Below are positions 26,757-36,055 of a DNA stretch of 64,000 nt, in pieces. The translations under genes were made by a program, and so were the position numbers. Positions within the stretch are counted from its first letter, which is position 1, and every line of letters begins with the position of its first letter. The DNA is taken from assembly GCF_964253915.1 (NCBI RefSeq), contig NZ_CAXUSG020000003.1, positions 248,001-312,000 of the forward strand, given 5' to 3'. The notes below the pieces were generated by a model. The model worked only from the letters and a program-made list of their open reading frames with translations. It did not search any database and had not been told where the DNA came from. The DNA comes from Metarhizobium sp964253915 (GTDB lineage Bacteria > Pseudomonadota > Alphaproteobacteria > Rhizobiales > Rhizobiaceae).

Positions 26757-27941
26757 TCATTGGATGTTGTCGGCATGGCGAGCGAGATGCGACAGCGCCA
26801 ATACGACGATAAAAAGCACCGGAAGTGTGGCGAAGATGATCGCGAAGCCGGTATGTTCAGCAATAAAACCGATCAGCGACGGCGCAAACAGCATGCCGGA
26901 GTAACCGAGGAAAGTCGCGACCGAAATACCGACGCCCGGCGCCAGACCCGGCATGTTGCCGGCCGCCGAAAAGGCGATCGGCACCATGTTGGAAATGCCG
27001 ATGCCGGCAATGGCAAAACCGACGATGACCAGCGCGGCATCCGGGGCAAAGCCAGAGATCAGCATGCCGACGATCGCCATGGTCGTGCTGATACGCAGCG
27101 TCAGCACCGCGCCGAGACGGTCACGGACGAGGTCTCCGGCGAACCGCATCACCGACATGGTCAGCGAGAAAGCTGCGAAGGCAAAACCGGAGAGCGTTAC
27201 CGAAGCGCCGAGTTCCTGGCGCACATAGAGCGCGCCCCAATCGAGGATGGCGCCTTCCGGTACCATGGAAAACAAGGCGACGATGCCGATCAGCCAGGGA
27301 AGCGGCGTCATCGGCAGTTTTGCCTTGCGTTTTCCTTCGCTCGGATGCGGCGCATCGACAAAAATCATCGGCCAGGCACCAGCCAGCATGACGGCCGCCG
27401 CGATTGTCAGGATGACCGCATGCGTCATCGTGCCGAAGTGGGAAATCAGAAAACCGCCAGCGCCGGCACCGAGCAGACCGCCCAGGCTCCAGAAGGCATG
27501 GCAGGACGACATGATCGAGCGGCGCATCGATTTTTCGACTTCGACGGCATTGGCATTCATGGCGACGTCCATGGCGCCGGTGAAGCCACCGAAATAGACC
27601 ATGGCAAAAACGCCGAACCAGACATTGCCGGCGAGCGTCACCAGAAGCAGCGCCGGCACCAGCAGCAGCGCCAGGAACTTGACCACCGAGGCCGAGCCAT
27701 GGCGGGCGATCTGCGCCCCGCCGATCGGCATCATCACCAGCGAACCGATACCGAACGTCAGGATCATCAGCCCGAGTTGCCCCTCGCTCAGAGCCAGCCT
27801 TTCGGCAAATTCGGGAATTTTCGGCGCCCAGGAACCGACCATGAAGCCGTTCATCAAAAACAGCAGCGAAACGGCGATGCGGCTTTTCGGGAAAAAGCCT
27901 GTGGCACGCTCGGACGTGGATGCCATTGTCGAATTGTCCAT
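26757..27941 (-). CDS. MFS transporter, YbjJ/fucose-permease-like
   Basis: This 394-residue protein has 12 predicted helices. The N-terminus (SRIAVSLLFLMNGFMVGSWAPKIPEF) is characteristic of the YbjJ-like subgroup of the MFS. The loop 2-3 region is weakly conserved (GGAQIARHGSASVV). The substrate is unknown. It ends 91 bases before ispG on the same strand. A LacI-like palindrome lies just upstream (27976-27986). Confidence 0.87.
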   Translation of the reverse strand: MDNSTMASTSERATGFFPKSRIAVSLLFLMNGFMVGSWAPKIPEFAERLALSEGQLGLMILTFGIGSLVMMPIGGAQIARHGSASVVKFLALLLVPALLLVTLAGNVWFGVFAMVYFGGFTGAMDVAMNANAVEVEKSMRRSIMSSCHAFWSLGGLLGAGAGGFLISHFGTMTHAVILTIAAAVMLAGAWPMIFVDAPHPSEGKRKAKLPMTPLPWLIGIVALFSMVPEGAILDWGALYVRQELGASVTLSGFAFAAFSLTMSVMRFAGDLVRDRLGAVLTLRISTTMAIVGMLISGFAPDAALVIVGFAIAGIGISNMVPIAFSAAGNMPGLAPGVGISVATFLGYSGMLFAPSLIGFIAEHTGFAIIFATLPVLFIVVLALSHLARHADNIQ

Positions 27942-27975
27942 GTTCTCACTCCCTGTGACGGCGCCGAAATCTATT

Positions 27976-27986
27976 TAAATCGATTA
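27976..27986. promoter_or_regulatory. CG-centred palindrome upstream of the MFS gene
   Basis: TAAATCGATTA sits 34 bases upstream of the MFS start. A short palindrome with a CG centre is typical of LacI-family operators, but no LacI gene is nearby, so this is tentative. Confidence 0.3.
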
Positions 27987-28215
27987 GAATTGCAAGCTGC
28001 AACGATGGCGCAACCGTCACGTTTTGTTTCCCGCCGTTAAGGCGATCTGATTCGACCAGATTTATCGCCAGTAGAATCGGCCAGGACAACTGTCAAATCT
28101 CACCTGTGAGGGCAGGTTCTGACAATTGACAGCCGCGGGGGCATTGCCCAATGTGCGGCCGATTTTATCTCCTCCGGCATCCCGATACCCGCGGTGCCTA
28201 CCGCATGGTGCATCC

Positions 28216-29085
28216 GTGAAAAGCTCGATCGGTCTCGGCATTCTGCTGACCAGCCTCGCCTATTTCCTCTTTACCGGCCACGACGTCACCATCAAGCTTC
28301 TGGTCGAGAGCATGTCGGTCTGGCAGATCCTGTTCTTCCGCACGGTGACCATTCTGATCGGATGTCTTTTCGTCGGGCGCCTGGAACTGGTCGACAACAT
28401 CGTCCATTCGCCGATCATCAAGCCGATGGCGATCCGCAGCATCCTGCTGCTGACCGCCTGGCTGTCCTATTATACCGCCGCCCGCCACCTGCAGCTGGCG
28501 GAGCTGACGACGCTCTATTTCGCAGCGCCGGTGGTGGCCACCGTGCTGGCGATGGTCTTCCTGAAGGAAACAGTGTTCTGGCCACGCTGGCTCGCCGTCG
28601 CCGTCGGTTTCACCGGCGTGGTGATCGCCAGCAATCCGACCGGTCTGACCTTGTCGCTGCCGGTCTACCTGACGCTGCAGGCCGCCGTACTCTGGGCCAG
28701 CGCCACCATCCTGCTGCGCAAGACGGCCATGGCGGAAAAGAGCATCGTGCAAATGACGATGTCCAACCTGTTCTTCCTCGCGATGACCGGGATCATGCTT
28801 TTCTGGCACTGGAAGACACCGGATCTTCAGGAAGCGATCCTGCTCGCCGCCACCGGCATCGTCGGCGGCCTGGCGCAATTCGCCTTTTTCGAAGGCATGC
28901 GGCGGGCGCCGGTCTCGGTTCTGGCGCCGTTCGAATACACCTCGCTCGTCTGGGCGTTTTTCCTCGGTTACCTGATCTGGAGCGATATTCCGAGGCCGGG
29001 CGTGGTGGTCGGCGCCGCGCTGATCGTCTTCGCGGGCATCATCATCATCGTCAGCGAACGCCTGCGGCAACACGCCGAAGCCTGA
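28216..29085 (+). CDS. EamA/DMT family transporter
   Basis: This protein of about 289 residues has ten hydrophobic segments in two EamA repeats. The first repeat ends near ASNPTG and the second carries FFEGMRRAPVSVLAPFEYTSLVWA, a standard second-repeat motif of DMT permeases. It probably exports small metabolites. The GTG at 28216 (VKSSIGLG) was chosen because helix 1 begins directly after it; the upstream frame to 28126 is Pro-rich and unlike the family. Confidence 0.87.
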   Translation: MKSSIGLGILLTSLAYFLFTGHDVTIKLLVESMSVWQILFFRTVTILIGCLFVGRLELVDNIVHSPIIKPMAIRSILLLTAWLSYYTAARHLQLAELTTLYFAAPVVATVLAMVFLKETVFWPRWLAVAVGFTGVVIASNPTGLTLSLPVYLTLQAAVLWASATILLRKTAMAEKSIVQMTMSNLFFLAMTGIMLFWHWKTPDLQEAILLAATGIVGGLAQFAFFEGMRRAPVSVLAPFEYTSLVWAFFLGYLIWSDIPRPGVVVGAALIVFAGIIIIVSERLRQHAEA

Positions 29086-29112
29086 TCCCGGCCGGCAAAG
29101 CCGCCCGGGATC
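29084..29112. terminator. Hairpin between the convergent DMT and pyc genes
   Basis: GATCCCGG (29084-29091) pairs with CCGGGATC (29105-29112), beginning at the last base of the DMT stop codon. There is no clear T-run, so terminator function is only likely from its position between two convergent ends. Confidence 0.45.
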
Positions 29113-29130
29113 GTTGAGACAGGTGCGCGA

Positions 29131-32100
29131 TCAGGCGCCGTAGACGACCAGCAGGTCCTTGGCGTCAATCTGGTCGCCGGCGCGGACGAGGATCTCGGCA
29201 ATTGTGCCTTCCTTTTCCGCATGGATCGCCGTCTCCATCTTCATCGCCTCGATCGACACCAGCACGTCGCCGGCGCTGACCGCCTGGCCCGGATTGACGA
29301 AGACGCGGCTGATGACACCCGGCATCGGCGCACCGACATGGGCGGCATTGCCCACGTCCGCCTTGCGGCGCGCGGCAGCACCCGTGGCGCCATGCGCCCG
29401 GTCCGGCACCTTGATGCGCCGCGGCTGGCCGTTCAGCTCGAAGAACACCGTCACCATGCCCTGGCTGTCGGTCTGCGACATCGCCTGGTTGACGATGACC
29501 AGCGTCTTGCCCTTCTCGATGTCGGCAAACAGCTCCTCGCCGTCCTTCAGCCCGTAGAAATAGGCAGGCGTCGGCAGCACCGAGACCGGGCCGTAGGTAT
29601 CCGAAGCCAGCGCAAAATCGGTGAAGACCTTGGGATACATCAGGTAGGAGGCAAATTCGAAATCGCTGACCGGCCGCTCCAGCTTTGTCTCGATCGCCTT
29701 GCGTTCGGCATCGAGATCGGCCGGCGGCAGCAACGAACCCGGCACGGCGGTATAGGGCTCTTCACCCTTGAGTGCCTTCTTCTGCAGCGCCTCCGGCCAA
29801 CCGGACGGCGGCTGGCCGAGGTCGCCCTTGAGCATCGACACCACCGATTCCGGGAAGGACACGTCCTTGTCCGGATTGACGACGTCGGCGACCGTCAGGT
29901 CCTGGCTGACCATCATCAGCGCCATGTCGCCGACCACCTTGGAGGACGGCGTTACCTTGACGATATCGCCGAACATCTGGTTGGCATCGGCATAGGCCTG
30001 CGCCACCTGGTGCCAGCGGGTCTCCAGCCCAAGCGAACGGGCCTGTTCCTTGAGGTTGGTGAACTGGCCGCCCGGCATTTCGTGCAGATAGACTTCCGAA
30101 GCCGGTCCCTTGAGGTCGCTCTCGAAGGCGGCATACTGGTTGCGCACCGCTTCCCAATAGAACGAGATGCGGCGGATCCATTCCGGATCGAGACCCGGAT
30201 CACGCTCCGAACCGCGCAACGCCTCGACGATCGAGCCGAGGCAAGGCTGCGAGGTGTTGCCGGAGAGCGCATCCATCGCCGCATCGACTGCATCTACGCC
30301 GGCGTCGACAGCGGCAAGCACGGTCGCTGCCGCAATGCCCGACGTGTCGTGCGTGTGAAAATGGATCGGCAGGCTTGTCGCCTCGCGCAGCGCCTTGAAC
30401 AGCACTTTTGCCGCAGCCGGCTTCAGCAGGCCCGCCATGTCCTTCAGGGCGATGATATGGGCGCCGGCCTTTTCCAGCTCGACGGCGAGGTTGGTGTAAT
30501 ATTTCAGGTCGTATTTCGGCCGGGCCGAATTGAGGATGTCGCCGGTGTAGCAGATCGCCGCTTCGCAGAGCTTGTTCTCCTCGGCAACGGCATCCATCGA
30601 TACCCGCATGTTGTCCACCCAGTTCAGGCAGTCGAAAACGCGGAACAGGTCGATGCCGCCCTGCGCCGCCTGGCGGACGAAATATTTGACGACGTTGTCG
30701 GGATAATTCTTGTAGCCGACGCCGTTGGCGCCGCGCAGCAGCATCTGCAGCAGCAGGTTCGGTGCCGCTTCGCGCACCAGCGCCAGCCGCTCCCACGGAT
30801 CTTCCGTCAGGAAGCGCATCGACACGTCGAAGGTGGCGCCGCCCCAGCACTCCAGCGACAGGAGGTTCGGCAAAGCGTGTGCATAGGTGCCGGCGATGCG
30901 GGCGATGTCATGGGTGCGCATGCGCGTGGCGAGCAGCGACTGGTGACCGTCGCGCATCGTCGTATCGGTCATCAGTACGCGCTTTTCGTTGCGCATCCAT
31001 TCGCCGAACCCCTTCGGGCCGAGTGTGTCGAGCAACTGCCGCGTTCCATCCGGCACGCTGTTGCCGTTGCTATAGGGCACGATGGGCTTTGCCGCGTCTT
31101 CCGGCGGGCGCGGCCGGTCCTTGGCTTCCGGATGGCCATTGACGGTCACGTCGGCAAGATAGGTCAGCAGCTTAGTGGCGCGGTCCTGGCGCTTGACCTG
31201 CTGGAACAGCTCCGGCGTCGAGTCGATGAACCGCGTCGTATAGCTGTTGTCGCGGAACTTCGGATGGCCGATGATCGCTTCGAGAAAGGTCAGGTTGGTG
31301 GCGACGCCGCGGATGCGGAACTCGCGCAGCGCCCGGTCCATGCGGGAGATGGCTTCCAGCGGGTTCGGCGCCCAGGCCGTGACCTTGACCAGCAGCGGGT
31401 CGTAATAACGGGTGATGATCGCCCCGCCATAAGACGTGCCGCCATCGAGGCGAATGCCGAAACCGGAGGCCGAACGGTAGGCGGTGATACGGCCGTAGTC
31501 CGGAATGAAGTTCTGCTCGGGATCTTCCGTGGTGATGCGGCACTGCAGCGCGTGGCCGTTGAGACGGATGTCTTCCTGCTTCGGCACGCCCGATTCCGGC
31601 GTGCCGATGGCGAAGCCTTCGAGGATATGGATCTGCGCCTTGACAATATCGATGCCGGTCACGACTTCGGTAACGGTATGCTCGACCTGGATACGCGGGT
31701 TGACCTCGATGAAGTAGAATTTGCCGGTATCGGCATCCATCAGATACTCGACCGTGCCGGCGCCGATGTAGTTGGTCGCCTGCGCGATCTTCAGCGAATA
31801 GGCGGCCAGTTCCTGGCGCTGCGCTTCGGTGAGGTAGGGCGCGGGCGCGCGCTCGACGACCTTCTGGTTGCGGCGCTGGATGGAGCAGTCACGCTCGAAG
31901 AGATGCACGACATTGCCATGCGTATCGCCGAGGATCTGGCTCTCGACGTGGCGGGCGCGCTCGACGAGCTTTTCGAGATAGACCTCGTCCTTGCCGAAGG
32001 CGGCCATGGCCTCGCGCTTGGCCTCCGTCACCTCGCGGGCAAGATCGGCTTCGGCGCGGATAGCGCGCATGCCACGGCCGCCGCCGCCCCACGATGCCTT

Positions 32101-32595
32101 CAGCATCACCGGATAACCGATTTCGGCGGCCATCTTCTTGACCGTCTCGATATCGTCGGGCAGCGGTTCGGTCGCGGGAACCACCGGAACGCCGACGGAA
32201 ATCGCCAGGTTGCGGGCGGCGACCTTGTTGCCGAGCTGGCGCATCGTCGCCGGCTTCGGGCCGATGAAGATGATGCCGGCCTTGTCGCAGGCATCGACGA
32301 ATTCGGGGCTTTCCGAGAGAAGTCCGTAGCCGGGATGGATGGCATCGGCGCCGGACAGCTTGGCGACGCGGATGACTTCGTCGATCGACAGGTAGCTTTC
32401 GATCGGCCCGAGATCGCGCGACAGATGCGGGCCGCGGCCGACCTGGTAACTTTCGTCCGCCTTGAAGCGATGCAGCGCCAGCTTGTCCTCTTCCGCCCAG
32501 ATCGCCACCGTTTTTATGCCCAGTTCGTTGGCGGCGCGGAAAACGCGGATAGCGATTTCGGAACGGTTGGCGACAAGGATCTTCGATATGGACAA
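29131..32595 (-). CDS. pyc: Pyruvate carboxylase
   Basis: This 1154-residue multidomain enzyme makes oxaloacetate from pyruvate, bicarbonate and ATP. The order is biotin carboxylase (residues 1 to about 460, with GGGGRGM and the FIEVNPRIQVEHTVTE catalytic loop), carboxyltransferase (about 540-810, TTMRDGHQSLLATRMRT), PYC/allosteric domain, and a C-terminal biotinyl domain with EAMKMET, Lys being the biotin site. The TTG at 32595 was chosen: GAGGAG lies seven bases upstream and the product then starts (M)SISKILVANRSEIA, the family start. The longer frame to 32637 is not conserved. Confidence 0.96.
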   Translation of the reverse strand: MSISKILVANRSEIAIRVFRAANELGIKTVAIWAEEDKLALHRFKADESYQVGRGPHLSRDLGPIESYLSIDEVIRVAKLSGADAIHPGYGLLSESPEFVDACDKAGIIFIGPKPATMRQLGNKVAARNLAISVGVPVVPATEPLPDDIETVKKMAAEIGYPVMLKASWGGGGRGMRAIRAEADLAREVTEAKREAMAAFGKDEVYLEKLVERARHVESQILGDTHGNVVHLFERDCSIQRRNQKVVERAPAPYLTEAQRQELAAYSLKIAQATNYIGAGTVEYLMDADTGKFYFIEVNPRIQVEHTVTEVVTGIDIVKAQIHILEGFAIGTPESGVPKQEDIRLNGHALQCRITTEDPEQNFIPDYGRITAYRSASGFGIRLDGGTSYGGAIITRYYDPLLVKVTAWAPNPLEAISRMDRALREFRIRGVATNLTFLEAIIGHPKFRDNSYTTRFIDSTPELFQQVKRQDRATKLLTYLADVTVNGHPEAKDRPRPPEDAAKPIVPYSNGNSVPDGTRQLLDTLGPKGFGEWMRNEKRVLMTDTTMRDGHQSLLATRMRTHDIARIAGTYAHALPNLLSLECWGGATFDVSMRFLTEDPWERLALVREAAPNLLLQMLLRGANGVGYKNYPDNVVKYFVRQAAQGGIDLFRVFDCLNWVDNMRVSMDAVAEENKLCEAAICYTGDILNSARPKYDLKYYTNLAVELEKAGAHIIALKDMAGLLKPAAAKVLFKALREATSLPIHFHTHDTSGIAAATVLAAVDAGVDAVDAAMDALSGNTSQPCLGSIVEALRGSERDPGLDPEWIRRISFYWEAVRNQYAAFESDLKGPASEVYLHEMPGGQFTNLKEQARSLGLETRWHQVAQAYADANQMFGDIVKVTPSSKVVGDMALMMVSQDLTVADVVNPDKDVSFPESVVSMLKGDLGQPPSGWPEALQKKALKGEEPYTAVPGSLLPPADLDAERKAIETKLERPVSDFEFASYLMYPKVFTDFALASDTYGPVSVLPTPAYFYGLKDGEELFADIEKGKTLVIVNQAMSQTDSQGMVTVFFELNGQPRRIKVPDRAHGATGAAARRKADVGNAAHVGAPMPGVISRVFVNPGQAVSAGDVLVSIEAMKMETAIHAEKEGTIAEILVRAGDQIDAKDLLVVYGA

Positions 32596-32715
32596 AGGCG
32601 GTCTCCTCAAACAGCGCAAGCGGGATCTATGTTGCACCCGCGAAATAAATCCATAATCGCTTGCGTGGGGAAGTCAATTTTTCCTTGCCGGGCTTATGTC
32701 AAAATTGTGGCAGCC

Positions 32716-33525
32716 TTAGGAAATCAGGCCCTGGCGGAAGGCAATGGCGACAGCATGCTGGCGGTTACGGGCGCCGAGCTTGTCTTGAATACCATTCATA
32801 TACCAATCCACCGTGTGGTTTGATATTTGTAGTATCTTGCTGATTTCATTGGATGTCATCCCACCGGCAAGGAAATTCAGCACTTCCATTTCCCGGCGCG
32901 TCAGATGAACCACGGGGGTCGGCACCCATTCCAGATCCGCGGCTTGACCCTGCAGCTCCAGAAGGCGCCACAAAGCCTTCTTCGCAACCGCATCAAAAAG
33001 CGCGATCTCCGCCGGCGAAAGATCGACCACCTGGCCGCTCAGCAGGAGATTTCCCATCAGGCCGCCGCGCCCGAAGACCGGAAAAACGTAACCATCGGCA
33101 AGACCGAAATTGCCTGCCTCGACCATCATCCGATCCATCCGCTTGCGATGCGGATCGTTGCGATAGGCAAAAAGCGCGTCGCGCCAGCGAAACGCCCGCT
33201 GCGCCTGTATCAGGAAACGTTTCAGCGGGTCGATCAGGCCATATTTTCTGGACGCATAGGCCTCGAGCCATCGATCCGGCCAGCGGCTTGCAAGAACCGT
33301 CTCGACGGGATCGCCACCCGACCGGGAATTCAGCGCCAGGGCATGATAATCGAAGCCGTATTTCCTCGAAAGATCCTCGACCTGCCGGATAACCTGTTCG
33401 CCCGTCCGACATTCGTCGATCAGGACCAGCACTTCGACAAGGGAATTTATGGCCACGCGCTGCTTTTGAAGCTCACGCCCGGAGTTATCCTTGCAAATTC
33501 TTGTTTCCATATACTTCCCGAGCAC
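32716..33525 (-). CDS. LuxR-type regulator with an autoinducer-binding domain (LuxR solo)
   Basis: This 269-residue protein has an N-terminal autoinducer-binding domain (about residues 40-180) and a C-terminal LuxR HTH (LTRREMEVLNFLAGGMTSNEI, then SNHTVDWYMNGIQDKL). The six residues conserved in AHL-binding LuxR proteins appear to be kept: W86, Y90, D99, P100, W114 and G145, with the TraR spacing for the first five. No luxI synthase is in the window, so it may answer signals made elsewhere. It is upstream of pyc on the same strand and divergent from ndvA. Starts at 33525 and 33510 are both possible. Confidence 0.88.
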   Translation of the reverse strand: MLGKYMETRICKDNSGRELQKQRVAINSLVEVLVLIDECRTGEQVIRQVEDLSRKYGFDYHALALNSRSGGDPVETVLASRWPDRWLEAYASRKYGLIDPLKRFLIQAQRAFRWRDALFAYRNDPHRKRMDRMMVEAGNFGLADGYVFPVFGRGGLMGNLLLSGQVVDLSPAEIALFDAVAKKALWRLLELQGQAADLEWVPTPVVHLTRREMEVLNFLAGGMTSNEISKILQISNHTVDWYMNGIQDKLGARNRQHAVAIAFRQGLIS

Positions 33526-33571
33526 GACCCGATCGCATCGGACGCTATGCTCACCTAAAATTCCGTATAAC

Positions 33572-33591
33572 GCTAGTTGCTAAATCTAGCA
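33572..33591. promoter_or_regulatory. Inverted repeats upstream of the luxR-type gene
   Basis: Two overlapping dyads lie about 50 bases before the LuxR start: GCTAG-N9-CTAGC (33572-33590) and TGCTA-AATC-TAGCA (33578-33591). The 19-20 bp overall size is like a lux box, but the sequence is not the TraR or LuxI consensus. A role in autoregulation is speculative. Confidence 0.35.
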
Positions 33592-33713
33592 GTATCCTCG
33601 CCTGAAACGATATGTACTGCACCGTTTCGACACGGCTTCGTTTCGCCCTCACGGTCTGCCGAAAAAAATTGGTGCGACGCACAATCGACGGGGCAACCGT
33701 TAATCCTGAGTTC

Positions 33714-33731
33714 AGGTAGCATTCGCTACCC
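33714..33731 (+). promoter_or_regulatory. Inverted repeat in the ndvA leader
   Basis: GGTAGC-ATTC-GCTACC (33715-33730) is a perfect dyad ending about 40 bases before the ndvA GTG. It could be an operator or an RNA hairpin in the leader; nothing else identifies it. Confidence 0.35.
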
Positions 33732-33771
33732 TCCGGGCCAAACTCGAACACCGTGCCCACGAGGAAACGAA

Positions 33772-35544
33772 GTGTCTCTATTTCAGGTCTATGCAAGATC
33801 GTTGCGTTATCTTGTAACGTACAGGCTGCGCGTGTCGCTGATCGTGATCGCCAACATCGTGCTGGCCGCCATCACCATCGCCGAACCGATCCTGTTCGGC
33901 CGCATCATCGACGCCATCTCCTCCAAGGAGCCGGTCTCGCCGATGCTGCTGATGTGGGCGGCATTTGGTGTCTTCAACACCGTCGCCTTTGTCCTGGTCG
34001 CCCGCGAGGCGGACCGGCTGGCGCATGGGCGGCGTGCGTCGCTGCTGACGGAAGCTTTTGGCCGCATCATCTCCATGCCGCTGTCCTGGCATCACCAGCG
34101 CGGCACGTCGAACGCCTTGCACACGCTGCTGCGTGCCAGCGAAACCCTGTTCGGCCTGTGGCTTGAATTCATGCGCACCCACCTTGCCACGGCGGTGGCC
34201 CTGGTGCTTCTCGTTCCGACAGCGCTCGCCCTCGATTACAGGCTTTCGGCGGTCCTCATCGTCCTCGGCGTCGCCTACTGGTTCATCGGCCGTCTGGTGA
34301 TGAGCCGCACGAAGGAAGGCCAGGCTGCCGTCGAAAACCACTACCACACGGTTTTCTCGCATGTCAGCGACACAATCTCCAACGTCTCCGTGCTGCACAG
34401 CTACAACCGCATCGAAGCCGAAACCCGGGCGCTGAAGGGTTTTACCGAAAAGCTGCTCTCCGCCCAGTTCCCGGTCCTCGACTGGTGGGCGATCGCCAGC
34501 GCGCTCAACCGCATGGCCTCGACCATCTCGATGATGATCATCCTCGTCATCGGCACGATCCTGGTGCAGCGCGGCGAGTTGCGCGTCGGCGACGTGGTTG
34601 CCTTCATCGGTTTCGCCACACTTCTCATCGGCCGCCTCGACCAGATGCGCGCCTTTGCGACGCAGATCTTCGAAGCCCGCGCCAAGCTGGAAGACTTCTT
34701 CAAGCTGGAGGATTCGGTGCGTGACCGCGAAGAACCCGCCCATGCCGGCGAGCTCGGTGCGGTGAGCGGCACCGTGGAATTCCGCGACGTTTCGTTCGGA
34801 TTTGCCAATACCAGCCAGGGTGTGCACGCCATCAACTTTACCGCCAAGGCCGGCCAGACCGTCGCCATCGTCGGCCCGACCGGCGCCGGCAAGACGACGC
34901 TTATCAACCTCTTGCAGCGCGTGCACGAGCCACAGAGCGGCCAGATCCTCATCGACGGCACGGATATTTCCACCGTCACCCGCAAGTCGTTGCGCCGCTC
35001 GATCGCCACCGTCTTCCAGGATGCTGGGCTGCTCAACCGCTCGATCCGCGACAACATCCGCCTCGGCCGTGAAAACGCGACGCAGGAAGACGTGGCGCAG
35101 GCCGCCGAAGCCGCCGCTGCCGCCGACTTCATCGAAAGCCGCATCACCGGCTACGACACCAATGTCGGCGAACGCGGCAACCGGCTTTCCGGCGGCGAAC
35201 GCCAGCGTATCGCCATCGCCCGCGCCATCCTCAAGGATGCGCCGATCCTGGTGCTCGACGAGGCAACGTCGGCGCTCGACGTCGAAACCGAAGAACGCGT
35301 CAAGGTCGCCATCGACAACCTGCGCCGCGACCGCACCACCTTCATCATCGCTCACCGCCTGTCGACGGTACGCGAGGCCGACCTGGTTCTTTTCCTCGAT
35401 GAAGGCCGGATCGTCGAGATGGGCGGGTTCCAGGAACTCAGCCAGAGCAACGGCCGTTTCGCCGCGCTGCTCCGTGCCAGCGGCATCCTCACCGACGACG
35501 AGGTCCGCAAGGCCCATGCCGCTTCCGAGACGGAAGCTGCGTAA
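33772..35544 (+). CDS. ndvA: Beta-1,2-glucan export ATP-binding/permease protein NdvA (ChvA)
   Basis: This 590-residue half-type ABC exporter moves cyclic beta-1,2-glucan to the periplasm. The membrane domain occupies residues 1 to about 310 with six helices (HLATAVALVLLVP and others). The ATPase domain has Walker A GPTGAGKTT near 365, signature LSGGERQR near 475, Walker B ILVLDEATS and H-loop AHRLST. The sequence (for example AHGRRASLLTEAFGRIISM) is that of NdvA/ChvA. The GTG at 33772 (VSLFQVYARSLRYL) matches the family N-terminus and has GAGGAAA upstream; the 65 residues before it in frame are not part of the family. It is convergent with ndvB. Confidence 0.96.
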   Translation: MSLFQVYARSLRYLVTYRLRVSLIVIANIVLAAITIAEPILFGRIIDAISSKEPVSPMLLMWAAFGVFNTVAFVLVAREADRLAHGRRASLLTEAFGRIISMPLSWHHQRGTSNALHTLLRASETLFGLWLEFMRTHLATAVALVLLVPTALALDYRLSAVLIVLGVAYWFIGRLVMSRTKEGQAAVENHYHTVFSHVSDTISNVSVLHSYNRIEAETRALKGFTEKLLSAQFPVLDWWAIASALNRMASTISMMIILVIGTILVQRGELRVGDVVAFIGFATLLIGRLDQMRAFATQIFEARAKLEDFFKLEDSVRDREEPAHAGELGAVSGTVEFRDVSFGFANTSQGVHAINFTAKAGQTVAIVGPTGAGKTTLINLLQRVHEPQSGQILIDGTDISTVTRKSLRRSIATVFQDAGLLNRSIRDNIRLGRENATQEDVAQAAEAAAAADFIESRITGYDTNVGERGNRLSGGERQRIAIARAILKDAPILVLDEATSALDVETEERVKVAIDNLRRDRTTFIIAHRLSTVREADLVLFLDEGRIVEMGGFQELSQSNGRFAALLRASGILTDDEVRKAHAASETEAA

Positions 35545-35572
35545 GACAGCAGGTACAGGCATACGAAAGATC

Positions 35573-35607
35573 AAAACGGGCGGCCGCAGGGCTGCCCGTT
35601 TTGTTTT
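35573..35607 (+). terminator. Terminator after ndvA
   Basis: AAAACGGGC (35573-35581) pairs with GCCCGTTTT (35594-35602), and TGTTTTGG continues the T-rich side. It lies 28 bases past the ndvA stop. Confidence 0.82.
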
Positions 35608-35639
35608 GGAGGATGTTTTACCTATGGCCCACGGATGTT

Positions 35640-36000
35640 GCCTCATCCACCTTCCCCCGCCGGAGAGACGGCAGATGAGAAGGCGGCACGACCTGCCCCT
35701 ATTAGTACTCCCTCATACCCGTGCCGCGACCCGCCCCCGTTCGGGAGAAGGAGACTGACGGCACCCTGTCATTCCACCTGAGGAAACCCGGCAAGCCTGT
35801 CGCCGGACGCAACAGCAACCCAGAAAAATTCCTACACCGCCAGCGTGATGCCAATGTCGGCAATCTCTCTTCCATTGTCCTCGGGCTTGCCCCGAGGATC
35901 TGTCGACGCCCGCTCCAACCATTGTGACGACAAAGGGTCACTCAACGGGCTTGGATGCTCGGCACAAGGCCGGGCATGACGTCTGCGAGAGAATGGCAAT
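35640..36000. repeat. Degenerate rhizobial intergenic repeats between ndvA and ndvB
   Basis: This gap has no supportable gene. 35650-35755 looks like a decayed relative of the element at 3391-3520 (CCCTCAT, CCCCCGTTCGGGAGAAGG). 35860-35995 resembles a second common repeat with the hairpin CCTCGGG-CTTGC-CCCGAGG (35879-35897) and a later GGCTTGGATGCTCGGCACAAGGCC-like half split over 35949-35973. Assignment to named families is from memory. Confidence 0.45.
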
Positions 36001-36004
36001 GGCC

Positions 36005-36039
36005 AAAAAGCGGAGGGCGCGGAGAAACTCCGCGCCCTC
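36005..36039 (-). terminator. Terminator after ndvB
   Basis: A perfect 12-bp stem, GAGGGCGCGGAG (36013-36024) with CTCCGCGCCCTC (36028-36039) and a 3-base loop, is followed on the minus strand by CGCTTTTT. It lies just past the ndvB stop. Confidence 0.88.
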
Positions 36040-36055
36040 ATGCATACATGGAAGC

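Noticed and set aside
29221..32823. 1200-residue plus-strand frame opposite pyc
   Set aside because: It is a shadow caused by codon bias of the pyruvate carboxylase gene. The His/Arg/Asp-rich sequence has no domain.
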